Shown here piece after piece: positions 1-6,454 of a stretch of 21,803 bases of DNA. Each line of letters begins with the position of its first letter. The first letter of the stretch is position 1. The notes under the pieces are model-generated. The model was given only the letters and a program-made list of their open reading frames with translations. It made no database searches and had not been told where the DNA came from. This DNA comes from a virus. Location: positions 1-21,803 of the IMG/VR virus record IMGVR_UViG_3300047557_003866. The stretch is one strand, 5' to 3'. The position numbers and the translations under genes are program-made.

Positions 1-837
1 ACCACGATAGACGCTCTTGCTCATATCATTGAGCACTAAACGATTGCGCACATCAGCTTCCTTGCCAGCAGCAAGCATGGTGCTCAGACCACGAAGCTTA
101 TGGACAAAAATGTCAAATTCAGTAAGCAACGTGGCAGCAGAGTTTAAGCCAGTCCAATAATGTTTAAAGCTGTCATAAACAGCCTGTAAACTGCTCATCC
201 CCCATCCATAGTTCCGCTGTCTAATGCGATAGGGAAGCCATTCCCCATCGAATCGCAGAATCCTGTCTTTATGGATGCGAACAAGCTGAGGCTGTTGAAT
301 AAGATCGCCAGAAATAATTTGGTAGTAAGTTGCCTTGGAATAGTCGTACAGATTTTCTTCTTCGATCATTGGCGCAATCTGCCAACGATCAAGCACTTCC
401 ATTCCTTCAATGGAGCGAATATTACGCTTGTCTACGGGCTGATCAGCACGGCGTCCATCATCGATATACATCAGAATGCAAGCGCCGCCATACAGTCGCG
501 CATTCTTAGAAGCCAGCAGAAAATTCTCAAGGATATAAAGATCCTCAATTACTTGCTCCACGCCAGCCACTTCTTCAGCGGCAGCACCTTCGCCCCCAAA
601 CAATACTTTGAAGCCTTTACGAGTGGATTGTTCAGCAACAATATCTACGATGCGCTTTGGAATCCATTCCCCATAAAGATTTTCAAGCTCCTCTTGGGTG
701 AGGAAGATAATGGGCTGGGCAGTGGTATAACGGCTCTTGTCACGGCCAGTACCCATTCCCGTCAAGGCATTGGCAAGACCATCGAGACGCAGTTCGCCAC
801 CAGTCGTGTGACCTAAATCCACCACTTCATCAGCCAT
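1..837 (-). CDS. phage portal protein (DUF1073 / Phage_portal_3 type), 3' part cut off by window
   Basis: The gene starts at the ATG at 837 (TTTACCTTTCTT region on the plus strand, an AAAGAAAGG stretch upstream on the coding strand) and stays open for 279 codons to the window edge. The N-terminus has the DUF1073 portal pattern: a short leader, then LANALTGMGTGRDKSRY, then a Q-E-E-L-x-x-L-Y-G-E-W-I-P-K-R-I-V-D-I-V-A-E block, a central SKNARLYGGACILMY segment, and D-R-W-Q-I-A-P. In the family, twelve copies form the ring at the capsid vertex through which DNA is packaged. It diverges from the nuclease-terL genes across a 71-bp gap, which must hold promoters for both directions. This is unusual, since portal and terL are normally co-oriented. 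The C-terminal clip and crown are not in view. Confidence 0.85.
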   Translation of the reverse strand, partial: MADEVVDLGHTTGGELRLDGLANALTGMGTGRDKSRYTTAQPIIFLTQEELENLYGEWIPKRIVDIVAEQSTRKGFKVLFGGEGAAAEEVAGVEQVIEDLYILENFLLASKNARLYGGACILMYIDDGRRADQPVDKRNIRSIEGMEVLDRWQIAPMIEEENLYDYSKATYYQIISGDLIQQPQLVRIHKDRILRFDGEWLPYRIRQRNYGWGMSSLQAVYDSFKHYWTGLNSAATLLTEFDIFVHKLRGLSTMLAAGKEADVRNRLVLNDMSKSVYRG

Positions 838-908
838 CGCCTTTCTTTACCTTTAGGAGTATGTTCCCATTCTAATTGTGTGTATGATGTGGACGATGCC
901 TTTGCTTT
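838..908. promoter_or_regulatory. divergent intergenic region between portal and packaging genes
   Basis: This 71-bp gap separates two divergent start codons, so it should carry promoters in both directions. On the plus strand TATGAT (884-889) resembles a -10 box, but I see no clear TTGACA-like -35 at the right spacing. On the minus strand TAGAAT-like sequence occurs near 873-878. The boxes are weak, so only the position supports the call. Confidence 0.35.
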
Positions 909-1400
909 ATGACCCCAACTCCCATTGTCTTCACCTTTACCGATGAAGAGCGCAGGATTGCAATGGAAGAAGGCATTCGTCGCCAGGCAGTGAATGAAGC
1001 GAAAGGACTGCGCGGACGCAATCGTGGGCCTCGTTTTGGGCAGAAGGCCTTAGACGTGCATTTACTTGGCGCGGCAGGGGAGATGGCTGTAGCGAGCTAT
1101 CTTGGACTGAAGCATGAACTGTATAAAGAAAAAGAGGCTAAGCGCGGTTCTGACGATCTGCCAGGCATTGATGTCAAAACGCGCTCAAAACACTCGTATG
1201 ACTTGATAGTGCAAAAAAATGAGAATCCTTGCAAAAAATTTGTTTTAGTCACCATAGAAAGTCAAAAAACGTTAATTCATGGATGGTGCTATGGAAAGGA
1301 AGCGATGGAGGAAAAGTTTTGGGCTGATCCTGCGCGTGGAAGGGCTGCTTATTTCGTTCCCAAACAATATCTTCGACCTATTGATACCTTGATGGCATGA
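909..1400 (+). CDS. PD-(D/E)XK-type nuclease-like protein preceding terL
   Basis: This 163-residue protein has the signature of a PD-(D/E)XK nuclease: an acidic residue in a helix (GAAGEMAVASYLGL, about residues 56-69), then a strand with GIDVKTRS (about 88-95, giving the D-x-K pair), then a hydrophobic strand KFVLVTIE. Such proteins cut or resolve DNA using a metal ion. The stop overlaps the terL start by ATGA (1397-1400), so translation is coupled. It occupies the place where a small terminase usually sits, but it has no visible HTH domain. It may trim DNA during packaging or resolve branched DNA. That role is inferred from fold motif and neighbourhood only. No clear Shine-Dalgarno sequence precedes the ATG. 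Confidence 0.65.
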   Translation: MTPTPIVFTFTDEERRIAMEEGIRRQAVNEAKGLRGRNRGPRFGQKALDVHLLGAAGEMAVASYLGLKHELYKEKEAKRGSDDLPGIDVKTRSKHSYDLIVQKNENPCKKFVLVTIESQKTLIHGWCYGKEAMEEKFWADPARGRAAYFVPKQYLRPIDTLMA

Positions 1401-2776
1401 GTGATCTTCGTTGTTCGGAATTTGCCCAGCACGCACTTGGCGTGGAATTATGGCCTAAGCAACAGCAAGTGCTAAACGGCCTTTTTGAAAAAGGCATTAG
1501 CCATGCCATTTGGGCCATGGGAAGAAGAAGTGGTAAGACGTTTATGGCTGCAGTAGCGGCCACTTATCTTTGCTTTGTGCAAGACCACTACTTCCAAAAA
1601 AGAGTAAGAAAGGGCGAGAAATGGTATGTAATTACAGTGGCGAACGATCTTGGGCAGTCCAAGATTGCCCTTGACAATATTCGTCAACTCATTATCAATA
1701 GTCCGTTTGAGCGGGAAATCATCCGTGAAACGGCAATGGAAATTGAAATAAGTAATGGCTGTGTATTCCAAGCCATTCCTGCATCAGCTCGTGCTTCTCG
1801 TGGTAAAGCAGTGGTAGGAGTGATTATGGACGAACTTGCCTTCTCCATTGAAGGTGATGCAAACCGTGGCGCAAAAGCCATGTATGACGCACTTGCTCCC
1901 TCCATTGCTCAGTTTGGTAAGAGAGGAAAAATTATTGAACTATCTTCGCCATGGCTCACTGACGGTTTGTTCTTTGAACATTTCAAGCAAGGTGAAAGTG
2001 GTGAATATCCAGGCATGCAGTCTCTTAAAATTCCCACCTGGGACATCAATCCAAATCTCCCCTGGGGCTGCGACTTCCTTGAAAACGCCAAGAAGAAAGA
2101 CGAAGAAAGCTTTTGGATTGAATTTGGTGCTGAGTTTGCTCGTAATAATTCTTCTCTGCTTGCCCCAGAAATTGTTGATGTGGCAGTCAATAAAGAACGC
2201 GGAATATTATTTCCACAGCGTGAATATATGGGCACTTATGTTCTTGCACTTGACCCTGCCCGTGGTGGCGTTGGTCGCGACGATTACACAGCTTGTATTG
2301 TTCATTATGAAGGACAGAGGCTAATCGTAGACAAGTTTCATGCCTTTGAGCCCGATTTTGAGATTGGTGGAAAAAAAGAAGTGAATATTGCAAAAGTTGA
2401 GGAATGGATTAAAGAACACCATCGCATTTATGACTTCCAAAGCATTGTTCTTGACCAGTTCAACTCCAGCGCTACCATTCAAAGTCTTTCTGGAGAATTC
2501 CCCATTGCCGAACTTGCATGGTCAGTGAGCACCAAAATGAAAGCATTTAGCAAGATGAAAGAACTTTTTAATGCTGGCCTAGTAGAAATGTATCCACATA
2601 AAGAAGCAATTAAACAGCTTAAAAATCTTGGCGTGATCTATAGAGCTAGTGGACAATGGAGTGTGACTGGTGGTAAAGAAAGCAGCGTTGACGACTATGC
2701 GTTTGCAATGGCAGCCGCAGTATTAGAAGCCTCTAAGGATAATGACATTGATTGGCTAAACAGCTTGGTACGTTAG
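1397..2776 (+). CDS. terL: terminase large subunit
   Basis: This 459-residue protein is the packaging motor. The N-terminal ATPase has a Walker A motif GRRSGKT (residues 42-48) and a Walker B with catalytic acid IMDELAF (143-149), followed by a coupling-motif-like LSSPW (182-186). The C-terminal RNase H-like nuclease has LALDPARGG with Asp286, a second acid in IVLDQF (about 358) and a third in SVDDYAFA (about 440). The length is normal for Terminase_6-type TerL. In the phage head-filling cycle it binds the portal, translocates DNA and cuts it. It overlaps the preceding nuclease gene by 4 bp. The portal is on the opposite strand, 560 bp upstream. Confidence 0.95.
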   Translation: MSDLRCSEFAQHALGVELWPKQQQVLNGLFEKGISHAIWAMGRRSGKTFMAAVAATYLCFVQDHYFQKRVRKGEKWYVITVANDLGQSKIALDNIRQLIINSPFEREIIRETAMEIEISNGCVFQAIPASARASRGKAVVGVIMDELAFSIEGDANRGAKAMYDALAPSIAQFGKRGKIIELSSPWLTDGLFFEHFKQGESGEYPGMQSLKIPTWDINPNLPWGCDFLENAKKKDEESFWIEFGAEFARNNSSLLAPEIVDVAVNKERGILFPQREYMGTYVLALDPARGGVGRDDYTACIVHYEGQRLIVDKFHAFEPDFEIGGKKEVNIAKVEEWIKEHHRIYDFQSIVLDQFNSSATIQSLSGEFPIAELAWSVSTKMKAFSKMKELFNAGLVEMYPHKEAIKQLKNLGVIYRASGQWSVTGGKESSVDDYAFAMAAAVLEASKDNDIDWLNSLVR

Positions 2777-2812
2777 ATTTTCACAAATTCCGAATTTTTG
2801 TTATTCCTGAAA

Positions 2813-2989
2813 ATGGTAAGCGTTGACATTTCCCTGCAGGAAGCCACTTTTCTTCTCGCTCTCTTGGAAGCAGATAGACAGACTGCCCTACAGCTCTTGG
2901 CTGCCGATCATGTTTATGAACCATCGCTGCTCCCTAAGTTACGAAAAGCTCACCGCGAACTTCGAAGAGTAGCAAAGGAAGCGGTTTAG
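2813..2989 (+). CDS. small helical protein of unknown function (58 aa)
   Basis: I chose the ATG at 2813 over an in-frame TTG at 2798, because the ATG gives a compact protein starting MVSVDISLQEATF. The product is almost wholly helical, with leucine-rich amphipathic stretches (FLLALLEADRQTALQLLAA) and a basic C-terminus (LRKAHRELRRVAKEAV). It follows terL by 36 bp on the same strand. I do not recognise the family. No strong Shine-Dalgarno sequence is visible. Confidence 0.6.
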   Translation: MVSVDISLQEATFLLALLEADRQTALQLLAADHVYEPSLLPKLRKAHRELRRVAKEAV

Positions 2990-3016
2990 ACTAAATAAAC
3001 ATTCGCCTCTTTATTC

Positions 3017-3250
3017 ATGGATCGCGATGTAGAAAATGCTTTTCATGCAGTAGTCGAGGCCGCATATGCCATGCAAGAAGCAGGAAAGCGATGGGGAAGA
3101 AGTAGTAAGGAGCTAGAACTTGCCAGCAAAGCCTACGAAAATTGCATGGCCGAATATTACGAGCTAACTGGCAAATCTCGTACTGAGCATTGGGACAAAT
3201 ATTGCAACGAAGATCCGTCCTGTCAAGAATGCAAGCAGTTTGATCTGTGA
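3017..3250 (+). CDS. small protein with C-terminal cysteine cluster (77 aa)
   Basis: The gene opens at ATG 3017 (MDRDVENAF), 27 bp after the previous gene. The product is acidic and helical, with a C-terminal CNEDPSCQECKQ segment holding three closely spaced cysteines that could bind a metal. Its stop TGA overlaps the next start by one base (TGATG at 3248-3252), so the two are probably translated together. No function can be named. Confidence 0.65.
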   Translation: MDRDVENAFHAVVEAAYAMQEAGKRWGRSSKELELASKAYENCMAEYYELTGKSRTEHWDKYCNEDPSCQECKQFDL

Positions 3251-3378
3251 TGATCAGGCTTTATTTTTGTCTCCATGGGAAACACTATGAAGCAGTGGTG
3301 CCATTCCATGAAGCAAAGCGGGTAAACCGCACTCTTTTCGACCAGGGCGCTGCCGTGTACTGGACAGAGCGGTGCTAA
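3250..3378 (+). CDS. small protein of unknown function (42 aa), translationally coupled
   Basis: This short gene begins at the ATG that shares a base with the previous stop (TGATG) and ends with TAA at 3376-3378. The protein (MIRLYFCLHGKHYEAVV at its start, ending VYWTERC) is mixed beta/alpha in character with hydrophobic alternation, which argues for a folded peptide. The TGATG coupling is the style used throughout this genome, so I consider it real despite its size. The function is unknown. Confidence 0.6.
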   Translation: MIRLYFCLHGKHYEAVVPFHEAKRVNRTLFDQGAAVYWTERC

Positions 3379-3382
3379 ATTG

Positions 3383-3517
3383 ATGGAGCTTCGGCCGAAG
3401 CACCGTGGCCACGGTTTGCCCTTTCGCTCAGGGAAGGGCTTCAAGAAGGTATCCTCGTCAATGCCTTCTTCTGATTCCGTCAGGGATCAATGGAGCGAGG
3501 GAAGCGCTCCACGATGA
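3383..3517 (+). CDS. possible small basic protein (44 aa)
   Basis: An ATG at 3383 sits five bases after the previous stop and opens 44 codons (MELRPKHRGHGLPF at the start, a Ser-rich middle, ending SEGSAPR). The composition is basic and low in hydrophobic residues, so the protein would be disordered. It is supported only by tight spacing and strand. It could equally be a 3' untranslated stretch leading to the tRNA. Confidence 0.35.
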   Translation: MELRPKHRGHGLPFRSGKGFKKVSSSMPSSDSVRDQWSEGSAPR

Positions 3518-3582
3518 AGCAACAAGCAGAGCATGGGCCGCACCCATTGATTCCCTAATGCGGGAAGACTCTGCTTCTTCCA

Positions 3583-3658
3583 GCCCCTGTAGCCCAGTTG
3601 GTAGCAGGCAAGCGACTTAAAATCGCTAAAGGGGCAGGTTCGAATCCTGCCAGGGGCA
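3583..3658 (+). tRNA. tRNA with UAA anticodon (Leu, reads UUA), short variable loop
   Basis: Fold read by eye: acceptor GCCCCTG/CAGGGGC with discriminator A at 3658, a D-arm with GTTGGTAG loop, and an anticodon stem AGCGA/TCGCT closing the loop CTTAAAA. The anticodon is therefore TAA with U33 in place. The T-arm is GCAGG-TTCGAAT-CCTGC. CCA is not encoded. At 76 nt the gene has only a 6-nt variable loop (AAAGGG), whereas leucine tRNAs normally carry a long variable arm. The assignment to Leu rests on the anticodon alone. The tRNA lies just upstream of the riboswitch unit. Confidence 0.9.
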
Positions 3659-3676
3659 TTTGGTAAACTGAAGACA

Positions 3677-3728
3677 CGTTCACCCCGCGAGGGGCGCATG
3701 CAACCCACTCACGGAACGGGGAGTGGAA
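3677..3728 (+). promoter_or_regulatory. glutamine-II (downstream-peptide) type riboswitch candidate
   Basis: The element starts CGTTCA. A hairpin CCCC-GCGA-GGGG (3683-3694) follows, then CGCATGCAA. An H-type pseudoknot can form from two interleaved helices: CGTTC (3677-3681) with GAACG (3714-3718), and CCACTC (3705-3710) with GAGTGG (3721-3726). The order CGUUCA, hairpin, CGCA, C-rich strand, CGGAAC, G-rich strand matches what I know of the glutamine-binding downstream-peptide RNA of cyanobacteria and their phages. That class sits in front of very short ORFs, exactly as here. The last helix ends 6 nt before the GGAGG of the 33-codon ORF, so ligand binding would control ribosome access. The class assignment is from memory of the consensus. 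Confidence 0.7.
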
Positions 3729-3743
3729 CCATGGAGGAACGCC

Positions 3744-3845
3744 ATGAACCCTCTGCTACTTGTGAAGCAGCGCCTGCTTAAGGCTGCTCGTCTTCATCAG
3801 GCCCAGTTGGCTTCAATCAACGGCTATCGCTCTTGCGTTGCTTGA
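3744..3845 (+). CDS. 33-residue downstream peptide behind riboswitch
   Basis: The ATG at 3744 has the best Shine-Dalgarno sequence in this part of the window (GGAGG at 3733-3737, 6 nt before the start). The peptide starts MNPLLLVKQRLLKAARLH and ends NGYRSCVA. It is short, basic and amphipathic. A terminator follows 7 nt after the stop, so riboswitch, ORF and terminator form a self-contained transcription unit. In the downstream-peptide class the tiny protein is presumed to act in nitrogen or glutamine metabolism, but I do not recognise this sequence and assign no activity. Confidence 0.75.
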   Translation: MNPLLLVKQRLLKAARLHQAQLASINGYRSCVA

Positions 3846-4048
3846 TGACTACAGCCCGCTTCGGCGGGCTTTTCTTTGTCGTTCCAATGCCTGATCACAC
3901 CAGCCACGATAAAAGTATTTGTCGCCATATAAGACACTAATACAACTGTCCTAACCCAAGCAATTACATCAGCTTCAAGATTGTTTCTACCGACCTTCGG
4001 TCCGAGAGATTTTGACCATATCCTCCATAACTTTTGCCTCTTCCGCAT
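3824..4048 (-). CDS. possible small single-pass membrane protein (74 aa)
   Basis: An ATG at 4048 opens 74 codons with one clear hydrophobic segment (about residues 28-52, IAWVRTVVLVSYMATNTF onward) flanked by charged ends. Against it: it overlaps the preceding gene by 62 bp in another frame, no ribosome binding site is evident, and its last 17 codons read through the plus-strand terminator. A start at the internal ATG (MATNTF) would give a shorter membrane peptide. It is listed because of the membrane segment and position at the end of the operon. Confidence 0.3.
   Translation of the reverse strand: MRKRQKLWRIWSKSLGPKVGRNNLEADVIAWVRTVVLVSYMATNTFIVAGVIRHWNDKEKPAEAGCSHQATQER
3853..3880 (+). 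terminator. intrinsic terminator of the riboswitch-peptide unit
   Basis: The stem AGCCCGC (3853-3859) pairs with GCGGGCT (3864-3870) around a TTCG tetraloop, followed by TTTCTTTG. It ends the plus-strand run. A minus-strand reading frame runs through the stem. Confidence 0.9.
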
Positions 4049-4226
4049 GTATCCAAGCTTTTAGTTCGTGGAGATATTCTCTAATAAATGCTGCTTTCTG
4101 CAAATGCCAAGGATTGCCATCTCGCAAGAAAGCTGAATTGTGATGATCAACTGCTTGGAGCAGACGATGGATAATGGGATTCCATGGTTCGCGGATGGGC
4201 GTATTAAAAGTTCTACGCTCCTCCAT
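3987..4226 (-). CDS. small helical protein of unknown function (79 aa)
   Basis: I start it at ATG 4226 (MEERRTFNTPIREPW), which overlaps the end of the phosphoesterase gene by 14 bp, rather than at an upstream in-frame start deep inside that gene. The product is helical and rich in His, Trp and charged residues (IIHRLLQAVDHHNSAFL, then AFIREYLHELKAWIHAEE). Same operon as the phosphoesterase and HNH genes. No family recognised. Confidence 0.65.
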   Translation of the reverse strand: MEERRTFNTPIREPWNPIIHRLLQAVDHHNSAFLRDGNPWHLQKAAFIREYLHELKAWIHAEEAKVMEDMVKISRTEGR

Positions 4227-4740
4227 TGTCCGCAAAATATTGTTTGATCTCTTCAAATGGTACTGGAAAAAAGTTATGCTGCTCGACACAGGAATTGAAA
4301 TAATGCTTGTCAGGCTGTCCGTCTTTTAGAACCAAATGACAATGGAGATGGCCATGCACATTTCCCTTGTATCGCCCCTCAAAAGAATCACTATGGATGG
4401 GAATATGAGTGAAGATTAAGGAGTCACGAACGTGAGCACCACGAATGTCTTCAAAATATGGCAAATAATCAGATAGTTTATAAATGTCGTGATTGCCTTT
4501 GATGAGAATTTTTCGTCCATTGCAGCGCTCCAGCAGCTTTAGGCCGCGTCGAGGGATGGCAACATCGCCCAAATGGTAAATAGTATCTTTCGCATGCACT
4601 CGCTCATTCCATCGCTGCACCATAATCTCATCCATCTCTTCCATTGAAGAAAATGGACGCAACAACTCACCATCTGGCTTTAAAAAAGTGATGGCTTTGG
4701 CGTGGGAAAAATGAGTGTCGGAAGTAACAAAAAGACTCAT
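4213..4740 (-). CDS. calcineurin-like metallophosphoesterase
   Basis: This 175-residue protein carries the metallophosphoesterase ligand set in order: SDTHFSH (residues 7-13), HLGDVA (about 57-62), KGNHD (about 80-84), a FTHIPIH histidine block (about 110) and GNVHGHLH (about 126-133). These bind two metals and hydrolyse phosphomono- or diesters. Related small phage and bacterial enzymes act on cyclic or nucleotide phosphates. The actual substrate cannot be read here. The start overlaps the HNH stop by ATGA (4737-4740), so the two are coupled. Confidence 0.9.
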   Translation of the reverse strand: MSLFVTSDTHFSHAKAITFLKPDGELLRPFSSMEEMDEIMVQRWNERVHAKDTIYHLGDVAIPRRGLKLLERCNGRKILIKGNHDIYKLSDYLPYFEDIRGAHVRDSLIFTHIPIHSDSFEGRYKGNVHGHLHCHLVLKDGQPDKHYFNSCVEQHNFFPVPFEEIKQYFADNGGA

Positions 4741-5264
4741 CGGACCTGTTTTGCATACAACTCAAAAGCCTTTTTAATCGCCCATTCTCGACTTGATTTT
4801 TTCATTTTAATTCCAGTGTTGGACTGAGAAAAATGAAACGAAGTCATCTCTATAGATTTTTCAATGCAAGAGTTCAAAATTTCAAAATCAATACGTCCTT
4901 CCTCTTTCGTTACGCATTCAATAATTACATCTCGGAGGTGCCAGTAACGGCCTAGCCCAAGTCCACATAAGGGATTTTGCTGGCCTTTAATCCACCTAAA
5001 CATTTCTTGACCATCACTTACGTCTGGCGCTTCATCGTGACAGGAAGCGCATAACGGCACCAAATTATCGGCCTCGTCACTTCCTCCTAAAGACTTAGGG
5101 ATAATATGACATTTTTGCAGTGTACTAACATGACCGCAGCACCAACATCTTGTGCGTTCTTCTTCCCAATCTCCCCAATCAACGGCAATATCAAGCTCGC
5201 TTATATGTTGAGAATGATAATCCCAGCATTCTTTGACCCATTTCAATTCTTTTAGGCGAGCCAT
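4737..5264 (-). CDS. HNH endonuclease
   Basis: The HNH core is KCHIIPKSLGGSDEADNL-VPLCASCH (about residues 51-76), with a zinc-binding CWCCGH just before it (40-45) and C-A-S-C-H after it. The metal and catalytic His is in CHIIP. The C-terminal 100 residues are of unknown fold and rich in basic residues near the end. I use the ATG at 5264 (MARLKELKW). A GTG at 5285 in frame would add seven residues and is possible, as GGAGG lies between the two. Its start abuts a degenerate tRNA-like element, which fits a mobile homing-type nuclease. Confidence 0.85.
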   Translation of the reverse strand: MARLKELKWVKECWDYHSQHISELDIAVDWGDWEEERTRCWCCGHVSTLQKCHIIPKSLGGSDEADNLVPLCASCHDEAPDVSDGQEMFRWIKGQQNPLCGLGLGRYWHLRDVIIECVTKEEGRIDFEILNSCIEKSIEMTSFHFSQSNTGIKMKKSSREWAIKKAFELYAKQVR

Positions 5265-5313
5265 GGTAAACAGTGAAGCCTCCACAGCATACCAGGACCA
5301 AAGAAGATGTCAA

Positions 5314-5382
5314 GAGCGCTTCTAGGAATCGAACCTCAGTATTCTGGACTATCTGCCCAGCGTGTGCCAACACTTAAGCGCC
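5314..5382 (-). tRNA. degenerate tRNA-like element, function doubtful
   Basis: On the minus strand GGCGCTT pairs with AAGCGCT as a 7-bp acceptor (one G-U). A TTCGATT T-loop is present, and CTGGG/TCCAG closes a 7-nt loop CAGATAG. Against a working tRNA: there is no U33, the D-arm is reduced to GTG/CAC around TTGG, and the T-stem has a mismatch or bulge. The would-be anticodon is GAT. At 69 nt it looks like a decayed tRNA or a tRNA mimic. Confidence 0.35.
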
Positions 5383-5387
5383 AGTGG

Positions 5388-5485
5388 CCCCTCGGTTTGG
5401 GCATTATTGGTAACTAAGTGAGGATGCCTGCAAGCCTGTGCGCACAGTGTAAAGCCGTCCTCGTTACCAAGCTAAGCCTGAGGGG
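5388..5485. ncRNA. nested stem-loop element, strand unclear
   Basis: Four sets of complementary arms are nested in order: CCCCTC (5388-5393) with GAGGGG (5480-5485); TTGGTAAC (5407-5414) with GTTACCAA (5463-5470); GAGGA (5420-5424) with TCCTC (5458-5462); and CTGTG-CG-CACAG (5436-5447) at the tip. Such a long concentric fold is unlikely by chance and suggests a structured RNA of about 100 nt. The perfect arms do not reveal the transcribed strand. No terminator or known class was recognised. Confidence 0.45.
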
Positions 5486-5629
5486 GTGTTACGCAAACGC
5501 GGCGATCGGAAATTTCCAATCCTTGCGCTGCACTCTACCGACAGAGCAGCAGAGGATGATGGACCAAACGTGAAGCGATTAGACAAAGCTAAATGCTTCA
5601 GAGGCTTGGCCTCTATCAATGCAATCGTA
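5486..5629. other. non-coding stretch with hairpins downstream of the RNR small subunit
   Basis: No gene is seen between the nested element and the end of the RNR small-subunit gene. It contains a hairpin AGAGGC-TTG-GCCTCT (5600-5614), placed after the RNR stop on the minus strand and possibly acting in termination, though it lacks a long U run. A GCTGC/GCAGC stem on the minus strand (about 5525-5552) resembles a tRNA D-arm (GGTAGAG), but no T-arm accompanies it. Confidence 0.4.
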
Positions 5630-6370
5630 TCACACCTGCCCGTAAGCAGGCAAGTCATAATTAGCCGCCTCAAAAAACGCTGGCACGCGACTGGCGCGAG
5701 TGGCGGCCATCTCAGGAGCTTTGCCAGTAAAGAACAGATTTTCAGACTGACGCAGCCAGAAATCCTTATCCAGCCATTGATTAGAAGACTTACCAAGCTT
5801 TTCAAACAGCCAAGCCACGGTGGCAGCCCGCAGTTTGTTCAGGCTTTGCGAATCCTCTTCACCAAGTTCCTTTGCCACCATGCCATGAATGGCCGTATGC
5901 ACACGCTCATCGCGGGAAATATCTGCTGAAACAGTGCGCATGCCCACATCCCCGTTCTGGCGGAAGAACGGCAGTGCCACAAAGAACACGCTCCGCTCAA
6001 GAATGGAAGCCTTATGGATGGGGTGGGCAGGATGCTCCATCCACACCTTCAGAATGCTCATTACTTCCTTCTCGGCTTTCTCATCAGTGCCATGGGCAGC
6101 AGCGATGTAGCTCAGCGCCTGGTCATGACGCTCTTCATCTTCCTGGTTCGAACGCAGCGCTTCAATGATGCCAGGAGTGGAAGGCAGTTCACGCTCCAGT
6201 CCCTGCTGTAGCAGATCCTTCACAGGCAGCTCCAGATGACGAAGCGCCAGGGCCTTCATCAGAGTTTCTTCTGCACCATCTTCTACTTTTCCTTTACCAA
6301 CAGGCACGGCCTGCCATGCACGCTTTTTAGCAATGGTGGTGAGATAGGGGCTATTGTCGATCGTGATCAT
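5630..6370 (-). CDS. nrdB: ribonucleotide reductase small (beta) subunit-like ferritin-fold protein
   Basis: The protein has 246 residues from ATG 6370 (MITIDNSPYLTTIAKKRAW). It shows ferritin-like di-metal motifs: DEERH (78-82, E79-x-x-H82), E125 in ILERS, and SRDERVH (152-158, E155-x-x-H158), the last matching the RDEALH signature of RNR beta. It is much shorter than the usual 350-380 residues. At the position four residues after the first ligand His, where the radical Tyr usually lies, there is Leu86; the nearest Tyr is Tyr88. It probably supplies the radical for the neighbouring large subunit. The leader is pyrimidine-rich with no Shine-Dalgarno sequence, and a terminator hairpin separates it from the large-subunit gene. 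Confidence 0.75.
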   Translation of the reverse strand: MITIDNSPYLTTIAKKRAWQAVPVGKGKVEDGAEETLMKALALRHLELPVKDLLQQGLERELPSTPGIIEALRSNQEDEERHDQALSYIAAAHGTDEKAEKEVMSILKVWMEHPAHPIHKASILERSVFFVALPFFRQNGDVGMRTVSADISRDERVHTAIHGMVAKELGEEDSQSLNKLRAATVAWLFEKLGKSSNQWLDKDFWLRQSENLFFTGKAPEMAATRASRVPAFFEAANYDLPAYGQV

Positions 6371-6404
6371 TGTCTGAAAAGAAAGAAAGAAGGAGAAAAC
6401 TGAG

Positions 6405-6430
6405 AAGAAAAAGGGCAGCACTTGCTGCCC
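6405..6430 (-). terminator. intrinsic terminator between RNR large and small subunit genes
   Basis: On the minus strand GGGCAGCA-AG-TGCTGCCC is followed by TTTTTCTTC. It lies 25 bp after the large-subunit stop and about 35 bp before the small-subunit start. Small-subunit expression therefore needs read-through, processing or its own promoter. Confidence 0.88.
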
Positions 6431-6454
6431 AAGAGATATGCAATTGAAGGGAAA

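Noticed and set aside
4737-5485. IscB/HEARO-type RNA-guided HNH system
   Set aside because: An HNH protein sits next to a structured element, but the protein has 175 residues with no RuvC or bridge helix, so an omega-RNA system is not supported.
5486-5929. 147-codon plus-strand frame
   Set aside because: Its second half is antisense to the RNR small subunit and its first half crosses structured non-coding sequence.
6140-6160. tRNA T-loop-like GGTTCGAACGC
   Set aside because: It lies inside the RNR small-subunit coding sequence and no acceptor or anticodon arms surround it.
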